Source: Hansfordia pulvinata (lineage: Eukaryota; Ascomycota; Sordariomycetes; Xylariales). Taken from it: a DNA stretch of 64,000 bases. The position numbers were made by a program, and so were the translations under genes. Location: the NCBI GenBank assembly GCA_006538405.1, contig BJKQ01000009.1, forward strand, positions 1,374,001 through 1,438,000, read 5' to 3'. The notes beneath the pieces were generated by a model. The model was not told the DNA's origin and searched no databases. It worked only from the letters and a program-made list of their open reading frames with translations. Shown in pieces: positions 12,713 to 24,570 of this stretch (positions within the stretch are counted from its first letter, which is position 1; every line of letters starts with the position of its first letter).

Positions 12713-14657
12713 CTATTTAACGACCGTTCCCGGGTCGGTACTATCGAATGAGAAGTTCTCAAGCGAGCTTCGCAAGTCAGGCATTGTTGAATAGTCACAG
12801 TGATCAGCGAAGTTGAAGTATTGATCATGTGTATTTGCAGTCATAAATGAAGATGGTATGTCACAGATCCGATCGGCCACGGCCATAGAACAGAAGATGG
12901 GCAGCCACACGAGCCCTTTACACCCGTTCGCCACTTGCTCCTTGGTCAAGCTAGGCTCTTCCGTGGGCACTGACGTCGTTGGTCCTACCGGCTCGCCGTC
13001 CATACCGCGCACCTCGCCCTGCCGCAGGCCCTCAAGGTCCAGTGCTGGGCCCGTGTAGTGCTTGCGCCCATCGAAGATCCATGTCGACACGGCGATCAGC
13101 AGCATGACGCCGAAGGCGACAATGGCGTAGTTCATGTTGTCGGGTGTGACGGGGTTCTCTGGAGGGAACACAAACAACACTGTCGTCAGAATCGACCAGC
13201 AAATGCCGACCTGGTTGATTGAGAGGTTAGCACATTTCTGCCCAGCTACCAATCTTGCTCCGTCTCGCATGGCAAACTTCAGACCAAGAGGAATAACTCA
13301 CGATATTAAAGATCCATCCCAGCGGCCCCGGTAGCTTGAAGGCGCGGTCTTCCGGCAACATTTTACGCCCACGCAGGCAGTTGATGGCCGGAGGGATGGC
13401 ATAGGTAACACCAAGAGCGACGACAGAGGCAGCAGTGATGGCGTTGAAGGTGCTGTCGGAGCCGAGGAAGATACAGCCAAAGATGATGACCCAGGCGGTG
13501 GTCCAGATCAGCGCGTTGACGGGCACATCAAGGCCTGGGTGGACGCGGGCGAAGACAGAGCTGAAGGGCAGACCGCGGTCGCGCGCAAAGGCGTAGCTCA
13601 TGCGGCTGCTGGTCGCCATGATGCTGGTGGTGGTGAAAACCATGCAGCACAGGGGGAACATAAGCAGGCAAGCACTGCCGGCGGGGCTGCCGGTTGCCTG
13701 GAGGAAGATGGTCAGAAGGGGGCCGGCGGCCGAGTGGATGACCTCGTCGATATCACGGACGGCGAAGAGCATGCAGCTGAGGAAGACGAAGCCGGAAAAC
13801 ATGCCGATGCCAATACACAGCAACATGATGCGGGGGCCTTGCTTCTGGGGCTCGGGGATCTCCTCAATCATATGGGCGACGCCATCAAAGCCGGTCAGTG
13901 CAAAGGCGCCCTGCAGCAAGCCCAGAAGCCAGGCGAGACCGTCGGGCCACTGGACCTGGTTGATGAAGCTGCCATAGACAAATTGGCCGGATTGGTAGGT
14001 GGGAGAGGCGCAGGCCAGGATGGTGATGCTGATGATGACGAAGCCCGCGACGGACCAGAAGAAAGCGGCTTTTGTGACGTAGGGCAGGATGCGGTTAAGG
14101 AAGGCGTTGAGGCAGAGGGAACCGAGGTTGAAGCCGATGTAGATGAGGAATTGATGCCAGGGCTGAGGGTCGTAGTCCGGGTGTAGCATGCTGATGAGGT
14201 TGACGATGAAGGTGGAGCCGAGCAGGCCGCCGGTAGCCGTGAGCGCGACCCAGCCGCAGACATTGATCCAGCCGGTGATGTAGCTGATGCCGCGACTCCA
14301 GCGCTTCCAGGCAATGATGGCGGCCCAGTGGTACTGGCCACCGGCAGTGGGGTAGGCAGAGAGGAATTCGGCGAGAGAGGCGGCGAGGCACAGGTTGCAG
14401 ACGCCGGCGACCATGAGACCCCAGATGACGGCCGAAGGCCCACCTGAGGGCAGGGCGACGGTAATGGAGGCGGCGAGGGCGGTCCATGAGTTGAGAATGG
14501 CGAAGGCCAGACCGAGCATGGCAATAAGAGAGAAATTGCGCTTGAGCTCCTGCTTGTGGCCGAGCTGCTCGAGAGCGGCCGCGTCATCAGCGACGGTGGT
14601 GTTGCCGACGGTCGCGGGCGCCACGGCGCTGCGACGGCGGACTTGATCTTGGTCCAT
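12713..14657 (-). CDS. APC-superfamily amino acid/choline permease (ACT family)
   Basis: Two exons, complement(join(12713..13210,13302..14657)), with a 91-bp phase-0 intron (GTGAGT...AACCAG), give 617 residues. After a hydrophilic N-terminus the sequence KRNFSLIAMLGLAFAILNSW opens the transmembrane core. It is followed by YPTAGGQYHWAA, GWINVCGWVALTATGG, GFDGVAHMIEEI, TSSRMSYAFARDRGLPFS and VNALIWTTAWVI, about 12 membrane helices in all. These are hallmarks of fungal GABA/choline/amino-acid permeases of the plasma membrane. I chose the Met at 14657; the frame stays open to 15095, but the extra residues are Arg-rich and unlike the family. The C-terminal tail after WIFDGRKHYTGP is about 80 residues longer than usual, so the true end may involve another intron. 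Substrate is not determinable. Confidence 0.88.
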
Positions 14658-17600
14658 GGCTGCAACGGCCGCTGTGTTGATGGGGTGTTTACGCAGATGC
14701 GAAGAAAAGCCGGCGAGGCGATAGCCGCGGGGGGAGGGGTCAGCGCCCGTGGCGGGATCGCGACTCGTCGTCCGCGTCAATGCTTCGGCTGGAGGCTCGA
14801 CTTGTTGGAGGCGTGACTCGTGGGTGGGTGCAAGAGAAAAAATAATAAGAGTCGAGCAGCGGCGTCGTCGGCCAGCTACAGGCAGAGAGCTAGGGTGAGG
14901 AATCAGAAGGCAAGAGCGAGGGCGAACAACGACGCGCCTGCCGTAAGTTGGCTGCGCGGCTGGCTTTCTTCTTGTAGGTGTTCTTCGTCGCCGTCTGTTT
15001 CTACTCCTCCAGAACAAGACACCCGCCAACGATCCTACCGAACCCTCGAACGGCGCCGCCGTCTTATCTGGCCTGCCCCGTTGAATGATCCGCATTGCCG
15101 CCTATCTCGAGCCCACGCCAGTGCTAGCACGGACGACGTGAACCCCAGACGAGTTAAATCCCAGCCTTCCCCACCGCGGTCAGGTCCCCCATCGCCGGCA
15201 CCGTCACCCCACCCCATGTGTCCTATCACCTATCTGCTACGTTCTGTGCCCCGGCCTCCAACGCTGCCAACGCGGACCTTCCGGGGGTGGAGCTGCCCTG
15301 GTACTTGCCTGAGAGACTCGTGGATAACGTATAGTTAGCAAGCACTCACGAACCTTGGCTTCCGACGCGACCCGTCGATACAGAGACACGCTTCTGGCCA
15401 CACAAGTCACGGGACAATCCGCTATCCACAAGGAGCAGTCTTCCCTCGGGACACCCGATACTCCGGCAAGCGTTGAGAACGGTCTACCAGTGGCGAGGCT
15501 AGGACTCGGTTTGCTGAGCAGCCATCGGGCTCCAGGACTTGCTCAAGACGGACAACACAACAGCTCGGCGTCAGTTGCCGGCGATATTCAATGCTGACCG
15601 TCGACGACCCCGGGGAGCAGTACGAGGACTCATGCAGATCTTGGCTCGCAAAGCACGCGTTTGCGGGACCTGGTTCACGGCACGACTTGGACCTTAATCC
15701 AGGAAGCCAACAGCGGTGACCGAGCCGCCACTCGAGGTTAGCTGTGGCCCCGGAATCCTGGCCCAGCTACCCTGATGAGGCGCCCTTCGGCCGGGGCGCG
15801 CGTCCCTAGCGCACTGTCAGTGACTGTCGATATCGGAGACGCACATTTTGGGAGCTTCATCCCAGAGCATCTCCCATGCCAGATAATACCCGTCCTGGTC
15901 GACCGGCCTCACTCTCTATCATACTGGGCGGCTTTGATCCGACACTTTCGAGGGGTTATTCTTACCCTTTCGACAGCGTGCCTCTGTTTCTTTGCCCTCG
16001 CCTTTGCTCAGCTTCTGGTCAATAGTCAGCCAGTCGGCAGTCGAGGCGGATATGAACGTCTAGCGCGGCGCGGCATCAAAGCCAAGACGCGCAGGTACAG
16101 AACACGGGGGAGGACAGGCGGCGCGACAGGGGAGCCTTGCTGTTCACCCAGCCAAGACTGCGGCACCGCGGCTCCGTATCTTGGATGGAGCACTCGGACA
16201 TGGGCGCGTGGCCTGCTAGCGCCCTCTCGCATGGGACTTCTTCATAGGGCTAGATCGTTGAGGCCCTTGTCAACGAGTAGCCCCACGTCTTTACAGATTC
16301 CTTGATCCGACGCCCTTCATATCGCATCTTACTCACGAGCCTCTCATTGCATCGCCCTGTTGCGTTGCGGTGGCGTAGGCTTCCACGGCCTGGGCCTTGG
16401 ACTTCCGAGGTTATCAGCGGCCAGCGGGGCTCTAGAGAGATTCGCTGATTACGCGAGTCTTCCATCTCTGCAACTGAACCCCGAGCCACTTCTCGAGTGC
16501 GTGCGCACTGCCAAGGGCGTTCCCACATCATCCGCTCCGGGCGCACGCCCGCCTGGTCGCCAACCAGTCCGGCAACTTCAGCTTTCCAGCTATGACGCCA
16601 GATCCATCAATGAGGTCTCGATCTCCAGCAAAGAGTCAGGTCGTTGAAGGACTGAGAACAGATGCGGATATGGGGCAATGAGTGCGCCTAGGTCCGCACA
16701 AGCTATCCACCTAGGCCCTCTTCCCCGCGATTGCAGAGGCGAACAGATAGATTATCTCGCAAGAAGCAATCTGTTAGTGATGAAAACCTTCCCAGACCCC
16801 ACGGTCCCGCGATAAAGAACCAAGGAGACCCACAGGGGAGATGGAAGACAACGACGAAAGCTTCTTTTTCCCCGCAAAGCCGCCGTGGCCCGTGTACGGA
16901 CGGACATGTACGACCTGAAGTGCCACTGATGAGCATTCCCCCCAGCCTGCGCACTCGTAGTAAGGAACGAGAAAGGCCTCGGAACCACCCAGCGCATGCG
17001 GCCCGCAGTCCACCCAAGAGCCCGCTTTCCCCAGACCGCGCCGCCGCCCCCTCGAGGACTCGCGGCTGCAGAACCACCCTGATTAATCGCTCGTAGTGAA
17101 TCCCGGAGGCCATCTTGGCGCGACGTCAGCGGTCGAAGCAGCAGCCAGCGAATGCGTCGTTGCTCCGATTACCTAAATCTTACCCACAAGGCGGGTGAGG
17201 GCCCCCTCGTCGTCCAGCTTGATGGCTTTGAAGCAAAGAGGCCCGCGATGGGCCTTGGGCCTTGCGGCGCGGGCGAACGGAACCCACGAGCACACCTCGA
17301 TCTCTCCCAATGCCCACCTCCCCCCCCCCCCCCCCCCCCCTTCCTTCCTTGGTCCACCGCGCACAGGGCTAGCCAGGCGGCGAGCAGCGTGCGTGAGGGA
17401 TACCCAGTCCTCCTATCATTGGCGCGACAGGACCCTTATAATAAGATCTCGGCCTGTGCGTTCGTCATACGAGTATTCGTAGGTCCAGGGGTGGGGAAAG
17501 GCGAGGTCGGAGCTCTTCGGAGACCCCTGTCGCGGGCGGAGGGAGTACGAGACGAGCACTCGCCTCGGCAGGACAGCGCGCGGATTGCCCTCGCGAGGTC

Positions 17601-18445
17601 TGCGCGCGCCGCGTGCAAGCCATGGCGCCCCGCACGATGCGATCGTCAGTTCTACAAGGGCCGAGCAGGCCACTCGGGCTTCTGCTGTTTACGCAGTCGG
17701 TGCACTGCGAGGACCTTCTCGGCTGTCTCCGGACTCTATAGTTGGATTATAGTCCAGCGTCGAGATACCTAAATTGCTGAGAGGCCAGCTTTAGCTTACA
17801 CAACTACCTAGTCACACTGGCACCTAACCACCACGCGTTTGCAAGACAGCCATTTCATGTACGCTATGGAGGACTAGTTCCGCTTCCTGCTCGTCATCCC
17901 TCAAGCGCCGAAGAAGATACACCAATTTTACTCCGTACTGGCGAGCTGACGTCTTCAGTGTATATGCTGATAAAACCACGTCTTCGCGCTCGAAAATTCA
18001 ACAGGACCAGGCCAAGGACTCTCCCTCCCTCGTCTCGCAATGAAAAGACCTGCCTTGAGTGACACCATTGGCGAAATCGCCAGAGCGCTATGATATGAAA
18101 CTCCTAAACCTGGTTCTCGAATTGGTATTCCCTCATTATTAAAATCATAGCCGCACAAACGAGTACAGTGCCAAATGACATCCTTTTCTTTTTTGAACGC
18201 CGCATGGCGGGGACATCCAGCAGCTGGCGCGCCAACTACACCGTCCCGCCTCAGATTCATCGTTACGACCAGAAACCGCAGGAGAAAAAAATACAACACG
18301 CCGCTTAACACCGTTCGCAATGCCAAAAGCAGAAGTCTCCCCAAGCCGAGACTCCAGATACCGCTCGAGTTATCGCAGTGGAGGCTGCTGTCGCCAACAC
18401 AGAACAATAAACCTGGAAAGCCCCTCGATGGTACATTCTAGCCCC
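14658..18445. other. Long spacer without a supported gene; poly-C tract
   Basis: About 3.8 kb between two minus-strand genes. The first 400 bp are the permease leader and promoter. Open frames (for example plus 15775-16305 and minus 16703-17113) show no domain and overlap each other. A run of 21 C lies at 17320-17340, and CGAGTATTCG-type palindromes at about 17468-17481 and 17545-17560. The right end (about 17800-18440) is AT-richer and is probably the 3' flank of the BTB-like gene. Confidence 0.55.
17320..17340. repeat. Poly-C homopolymer (21 C)
   Basis: An uninterrupted C run in a spacer. Its exact length is doubtful because other GC homopolymers in this window appear miscounted. Confidence 0.9.
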
Positions 18446-21046
18446 TCAAACCATGGACTGGGACAAGTTGTGTGGTCTCTCCGGTGGGTTGTACGGCTCC
18501 GCTTCCAATTCGGCGACCGGAAACTGGCTGACCCATTTGCGCACCAGCCGAGGGGGCCCGTTCTCGCCCAGCGGGTGAATGATCTCCTCCCGCCAGTTGA
18601 GGACGTCCCAATTCTCCACAATAGCGTGACGGCGATGGGCCGAAAGGCGCTGTTTGATATCCCGCGACCCCGGGACTGCATCTTTTCGAACGGCTTCTAC
18701 TGCACGCAAGCGCCTCTTCTCTCTCTCGGCGACCACACTAGCAGCAGCGTGGTGTCTTGCCTGGGCGTTGTCCCATCCAGGCTGCCCAATGCTCTCAGGG
18801 GTCAAGACAGCCCTGAGAACATCAAAGGGGAGTCCCAGTAGGACACGCGAGAGAAGAGGGGCGCGCTCTCGGGGGACATGGGGCTGTTCCTCGGAATACG
18901 CCGAGGGTAAGTCGCCAAATTTGATGTTTCGACCGGATTTGGCCGACTTGTGTCCAGCAGAGCCGCGTGCGATGGGAGCCGCCGAGCTGGAAGACAAGCC
19001 AGAAAGTTCCGGAATTGCCGGGATGCGAGAATAACCCTCTGCTTCGGTGACAGACTCGTCCAAGTCGAAGTTGACGGGGAATGATTCCAACAGAAAGCGG
19101 ACTACAGCGTCCATGAGAATCTTAGTTTCAGGGCCATAGTTGTAGACCAGAGTGACGAATGAGGCTTCGGTTCCGCTCGAGTCGTCTTCGTATTCCGTGT
19201 GTCGTTGCGACGTGCCGTCCAGGATGAACCTCAGGGCAGTTTCCACGGTCTCCATGCTTATAAAGCGACGGGCGACGTGGAGACCCCTGATCAAGACCTC
19301 ACGCACATTGAGAGCGTGTCCAGCTGCGGCATAGGCCAGACCAAAGTCGAGACGGGCTCTGCTGTCACCAACAAATGCCGCGCCGGCATAAAGGTCCGCC
19401 ATGGGTGGGACATCGAGAAGGGGGTGCATGTACAGTCTCTGAATGGCCATCCACCAAGCTTCCGGTCGCAGGAATCGGTCAGTAGAGGTGATGGTCAATG
19501 TGTGGACATCCTCGCCGGCAGAATTTCGCATGTGCGCCCGAAGGGTCGGGCTGCGACCCAGAATGAGCTTGTGGCCAGGGATCGTGACGGCAGAAAAGAG
19601 GCCATTCGAGGAGACAAGCTCCAGTACGCAATCGGACGCCTCGGTGTTGTTGAACTGGCTTTTTATGTGGACCAGACCGTCAATGATGCTGTCGTCGATG
19701 AAGGGCGCACGCGGGTGGAATGCTCCCGGGGGCAGGGGCGGGTAAAGACCGGCATGTGGGGGAAAAGCTCCAGGGTGGTCATGGGGACCCCGTCCGGGGT
19801 ATGGCATGCCGTTGGGCGGGTGGAAGGGCAGATTTCCGTCAGGAGCAGTGGGCTCGACGGAGCCCTGGGAGCCGTGGAAGCTGTGAGGTGTAGGGGGTCC
19901 GTACTGCGAGCTCAGGGGAGTAGGCGGTCCATAGCGTGACGAGTTGCTCGGAGGATAGCCATCGTAAGGACCCTGAGGCACGGGGGCTGGGATTTGACTG
20001 TAGGGCTCCATGTTGGTTCCCGGAGGAGGCATAGCAGGGTGGAACCGGCCGTCAACGGGTCCAGCAAATCCGGGGCTGCCAGAGTGAGTATGGCTATGTC
20101 CGTTCGGGCCACCGAATCCATGGACGTCGTTGTTTAAGGGCATCGAAGCGGGCGGGATGAAGCTGCCGTTGAGTGGCGCTGGGGAGGGCGTGTGGGAGCC
20201 ACGGAAGCCGCCGAAGACGAGACCACCACCATTGCTCATTCGCGGAAGGTGCATCTGCTGAGATGGGTGGTTGGCGACCTGGGGTTCGGGGTGTCGGTCA
20301 GGGGGAGGGCCGCCCGTCGGAATCACATGCGATATCGATGCAAACGCAGGGTCGGAGCGACGCGGCGAGGTAGTGCTGTCTACCTGTTGAGCTATGCCTG
20401 AGAATGGTAAGATTGGCGTCTCAGACACGGGTATGGTTTGGTAATTACCTGGAGCGGCCGGGCCACTCGCATCGGCAGCAAATGACGAGAACTCGGTGGA
20501 GGGCAGTTGGGAGACTGCCCGGGGAGTCTGCTGTGCGGACGAGTGGCCGTTGATGCCGTTGGGCGCAGGCGCGTATGGGCTCGTACCGTTCGGATGGGCG
20601 CCGGGGGTGTCCGCTCCGGTGTGAGGTTTGGTACGCATTTGCGTAGCTGAGGCGGGCTCTTGCGCAGAGCTCTTGCCATCGGCGGGCTTCTCCACGCGAG
20701 GGCCGTGGGATCGTTGGTGGTCCGAGGGCTTGGTCGACTGGGGCGCTCTTGTGCTACCGCCACCGCCCTCGCTCTCGCTGCTGCTGCCGTCCGGGTTGAT
20801 GAGTGCAGCATCGAGAGAGGGGCGTGGAGGAGAGACGGCTGGGTGGGCCTTGGCAGAGGCCGAGTTGCGTTTGCGGACGGCCGCGGCTGCATGCTTGCCG
20901 AGCTGCCTCTGTTCCATGGTCATGGGCAGGGCAACGGTGACGGGGGGGCGAGGGGTGGACGGCGTCCCGGACTTCTTTCGCGCATTTTGAAGCTGTTGAT
21001 GCTGCTGCGTCGTCGAAGCGGCCGAAGGAGCCTTGGAAGGCGCCAT
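18446..21046 (-). CDS. Large protein with disordered N-terminus and BTB/POZ-like domain
   Basis: A single open frame of 866 residues. Residues 1 to about 440 are low-complexity (Pro, Ser, Gly, His, Tyr rich). A BTB-like core follows at about 455-560: FNNTEASDCVLELVSSNG, then PGHKLILGRSPTLRAHMRNS and a C-terminal helical extension with RLYMHPLLD and GHALNVREVLIRGLHVARRF. The C-terminal part is charged and helical. Fungal BTB proteins of this layout are mostly uncharacterised; the domain usually mediates dimerisation or partner binding. A 51-bp in-frame segment at 20398-20448 (GTAATT...TTCTCAG) could be an intron; removing it keeps the frame and gives 849 residues. A nuclear or regulatory role is a guess. 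Confidence 0.75.
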   Translation of the reverse strand: MAPSKAPSAASTTQQHQQLQNARKKSGTPSTPRPPVTVALPMTMEQRQLGKHAAAAVRKRNSASAKAHPAVSPPRPSLDAALINPDGSSSESEGGGGSTRAPQSTKPSDHQRSHGPRVEKPADGKSSAQEPASATQMRTKPHTGADTPGAHPNGTSPYAPAPNGINGHSSAQQTPRAVSQLPSTEFSSFAADASGPAAPGNYQTIPVSETPILPFSGIAQQVDSTTSPRRSDPAFASISHVIPTGGPPPDRHPEPQVANHPSQQMHLPRMSNGGGLVFGGFRGSHTPSPAPLNGSFIPPASMPLNNDVHGFGGPNGHSHTHSGSPGFAGPVDGRFHPAMPPPGTNMEPYSQIPAPVPQGPYDGYPPSNSSRYGPPTPLSSQYGPPTPHSFHGSQGSVEPTAPDGNLPFHPPNGMPYPGRGPHDHPGAFPPHAGLYPPLPPGAFHPRAPFIDDSIIDGLVHIKSQFNNTEASDCVLELVSSNGLFSAVTIPGHKLILGRSPTLRAHMRNSAGEDVHTLTITSTDRFLRPEAWWMAIQRLYMHPLLDVPPMADLYAGAAFVGDSRARLDFGLAYAAAGHALNVREVLIRGLHVARRFISMETVETALRFILDGTSQRHTEYEDDSSGTEASFVTLVYNYGPETKILMDAVVRFLLESFPVNFDLDESVTEAEGYSRIPAIPELSGLSSSSAAPIARGSAGHKSAKSGRNIKFGDLPSAYSEEQPHVPRERAPLLSRVLLGLPFDVLRAVLTPESIGQPGWDNAQARHHAAASVVAEREKRRLRAVEAVRKDAVPGSRDIKQRLSAHRRHAIVENWDVLNWREEIIHPLGENGPPRLVRKWVSQFPVAELEAEPYNPPERPHNLSQSMV

Positions 21047-23592
21047 GTTGGGCCGGGGTGTGCCGTGGTCGGGGGTCAGGGTGGGCAGTCGTCTGGATAG
21101 AGCAGCAGGTCAAACAGGCTCTGAAGACCGAATTTGTTCATTGACCAACCCGTCGGGGCGTCTCTAGAGCGGTCGTGGAGAGGTGGTCGGATCTTGGGCA
21201 GATCTTGCGATGGAAGCTGCGGAGTCGGCGGATGGATTCGCTGGTCTCAGGCTTGGGTGATGCGGCCACTGGCGTTGGCAACAGGGGATCTCGCAGCGCA
21301 GTCTCGAAAACCGCGACTCAACCAGGAAGGCTATGGCTGCTCATCGATGCCTCGGGTACTGGTATCTCTGAAGGATAGGGCTTGTCGAGAGATGAGGAAG
21401 AGGGGTGCAGCAGCAGAGGCGGCTGTGTGGAGCGACGGCCCAGAGTGGTGGGTGGGTAAGGTAGGAGGTAGGCAGGCAACGAGCGAGCAGGCTCGATTCG
21501 GTGCAAGGAAGAGCAGCGGCAGGAGGACGAGCGGTCGAATGCCGAGTTGTGCGGCGGCAGCTCAGAGGGCAGACGGGGCGAGGGCAAAGACCGGCGGGAG
21601 CAGATGTTGGGGGTGGGCGAGTGGTGATGATCGGATGGCGGTGGTGACGGAGTTAGTTGGTGGGCGGGCGGCGGCGCGTTGGAAATTCAGACGGTGGTGC
21701 GGTTGTTGGTGGTGGTGGTTGTGCAGTTGGGATCAAGTACTCCATGTACCGTCGGTGACACTTGTGCCCGTCGGGATACATGACAGGAGTATCCCCTGAC
21801 CAATTTTTTGCGACGCAAACAAAAAAAATTGGGGCCTGGGAGGGGGGTCACCCAAGGGGGGGGATCGGCCGTGGGTCTTTTTAATAACCATTTCCTCTGG
21901 TCGTCGCGGCACACATAGACGCGAGCTTGTTTGCTTGAATGATTGCGCATTGCATGAGTTCTGTTCCCTGTGCAGCCTTGTGTGAGGATTGTGCTGAAGA
22001 ATACCTCCCACTGACTTAACTACCTTGACCAGCGTCCAGGTGCGTCCATGCAAAGGCCAGCCTGGTCCTCGAAAGGTGATGCGCCCTGCAACCAAGCTGC
22101 CCTCACCTGATCAACACCTTCCTCTTATCGGACGCGATGCCGGGTTTTCTTCACAGCAGTAGCCTTTCCAACGGCCAACGGCTGCAACTGTTATGGCAGG
22201 ATTCACTTGCCATCCTTTGCGCTGGCAAATTTGCAAGCAACCCGTTAAGTATTTGAAAAGACACACGAAAGAGTCAGGCGGCGAATCTGCCGAGTATCTA
22301 CACGAAAGAATAGCGCATACCTACCTACGTACTTTGGTGCAGACTGGTTCTATTCACCTATGCGCAATCGTTTGCAAACTGCCTCTAAGAAGGCATCCAG
22401 ATAGGGTGGAACCCTGTCCTGTATTCCCATTTGCTACTGGCCTGGCCGGGACTGCGAGACGCAAGTTGACGCGCATACATGTACTCGCATACATGTAATT
22501 AAAGATGCAACAGCATATGGGTCGTTCACGACTGACGGGAAGTATTTAGGCCGGCGCCCAGCAGATATCCGACTGGCCGGTTGAGTAATGGACATGGTCC
22601 GTCTTAAAAAGGACATCTGCTGAGCGCGTGTCGTTCCTGTGCATCCGAGCGTGTTTGTTTCGTTTGCTGTGGGGGATCTGCCAAGGAGTTGCTAGATGTA
22701 TATCTGACGCGCAAGCAGAGGGACAGCAAACAGACAGCAGACAATTCCTTCGGCAGACAACCTTTAACCAGGGCTTCCCCGCGAGTTGCCCTCCGTTTCT
22801 GGCCGGATGAGTCGCCCGGCGACCTGATACAGACTAGTTAGTTAGTAGACCGGGGGATCGCCGCGGGTCGTCAGCCTGGCCGGGCAAACTCGTACGAGAC
22901 AACGTCCTTGTCGTCCTGCGAGTACGCCACTCAACACACCTCGGCTGCAAACCTCCAGTGGCTCTCCGTGCAGTGTGCAGATTGGCCATGGGGATGGAAC
23001 AGGCGCGCCTGAGTCTCAGGTGGACGGAATCCCGCGTGTAAGCAGGGTAGGTATTCATGATGGAGCAAGTAGAGGCTGCATTTAACGCGGTCAACCAAGC
23101 ATGAGTTGTGATTGAATGCCCACACAAACAATGCAGCAAACGAGGTACTTGTTCGTTTGTACGTGGGGTTCGGCAGTCATGGTATGACATCATCCCCTTC
23201 ACTACGAGTACCTCCCCAGCCCACCACTATAAACGCATTCTCTCGTACCGTTCGAGCATCCACATGGCACAGCCCATTCTTCTCTCATCGCCCTCGATTG
23301 ATTCTGCCACAAGCGCAATGCCAGTGCCTGTATATTCGATGTTTGTATCCGAAAATCTTCATTCTCTACTCTCGGGTTTGTGCGCAGCCAGATTTCGGCG
23401 CCGATGTCCGCATTGTCGCTACTCGCTCTCCCACCGCAGCTTGCATTGGGCATTCAAACCACGACATCGTCCGGGACCAGTTTCCACTTCCTGTGGTGTG
23501 CCCGGTGCCTGTTTACTCTCCTGAAGCCGTCCATATTTGTCTCTATATGTGTAGATTTACATCGACCAGTCGCTCACCCGGCTGCCACTCAA
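21047..23592. other. Spacer without a supported gene
   Basis: Upstream of the BTB-like gene. The part from 21134 to 21750 is purine-rich on the plus strand and looks like leader or promoter DNA. Near 22480-22498 the 12-mer CGCATACATGTA-like unit is repeated. Motifs CTCGTACGAG (22889-22898) and TACGAGTACC (about 23203) occur. No frame shows a domain. Confidence 0.55.
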
Positions 23593-24570
23593 TCAATTGT
23601 CGTAGCTGTATCGCGTGTAGATCCCGATGGCGCACTCATCCGAGTCTTGGAAGTAGGTGAGGTTGGTGTCGTTGGAGGATATCACTGGGAATCGAAAATG
23701 CTGTCAGCACACAGACACGGGCTCGCGATGGGCCCTCGGCCTCGGGAGAAACGGAGGTCTCCTCATCGACTTGATATGAGGTAGAAGGTGGGGAGAGAGG
23801 CCAGAAGGGGGGGGGGGGGGGAGGAGGCCACTTACTCCCAGCGACGCAATTGCCGGCGCTGTGCACGCACGGCCCCGAGTCGATCGTGTACACGTTGCCC
23901 GGCTCCATGTGGACGGGCACGACGCGGCGACCGGCCGGCAGGTTGTTCCAGGTCGAGTCCGGGCCCGCGCACCTCCCGGGGCCGAAGTTGGTGAAGAGGA
24001 AGGTCCCCCCGCCCGCGGCCCCCTCCGCCTCCTCGGCGTGCTCGAGCCGGAACGACGACGTCCTCAGCTGGTCGGCGCGCGGCAGGACGAACTCGAGCGT
24101 GCACCGGGCGTCGCCGCGCGTGGGCGGGATGTCGAAGCCGAAGACGAGCGAGGCGTCCCGGCCGTCAGCACGCCGCTGTACTGCGGGCCCCACGACGCGT
24201 CCGGGTCCCGCCGCGACACCCGCGTCAGCAGGTGCGGCGCCTCGAACGTGCCGGGGTCCAGGTACGCAGGGCACCCCTCCACCTCGCTGCCGCTGCTCCT
24301 GCTGGCCATCAAGGCCGTCGTCGCAGTCGTCGCAGTCGTCGTGCTTCTCCTCCTCCTCCGCTGTTGCTGCTGCTGCTGCTGCTGTTGATCATGTCGCCGC
24401 CACTCGTGGTCTGGGAGGGGCCGCTTCGAGATGACCGGCCACGGCAGCCCCGACACCGCTTGGGTGCAGGTGAGGAGGACCACCAGTAGCAGCAGCAGCA
24501 GGCGCAGTGGACTGTCTGCCCCGGTGGCCGCTGGTGCGCGTCGCGGAGACATTGCTTCCGCTGCTTTCAC
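23593..24570 (-). CDS. Secreted But2-domain protein, frame broken by one base
   Basis: Exon 1 (23836-24570) begins with a signal peptide (LLLLLLVVLLTCTQAVSG), a poly-Gln stretch from a CAG run, then CPAYLDPGTFEAPHLLTRV. The C-terminal part has But2-domain character: DASLVFGFDIPP, CTLEFVLPRADQLRTSSFRL, and near the end NLTYFQDSDECAIGIYTRYS. A 151-bp intron (23685-23835, GTAAGT...TTCCCAG) joins exon 2 (23593-23684). Between WGPQYSGVLT and GRDASLVF the frame changes; one extra G in the GG at 24162-24163 would restore it, giving 275 residues. No GT-AG intron explains the shift. Family members are secreted or wall-associated fungal proteins of unclear role. A 14-G run sits in the intron. Confidence 0.7.

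Noticed and set aside
15775..16305. 176-codon plus-strand frame with a hydrophobic stretch
   Set aside because: One hydrophobic stretch in otherwise Arg-rich sequence; no start context or family resemblance.
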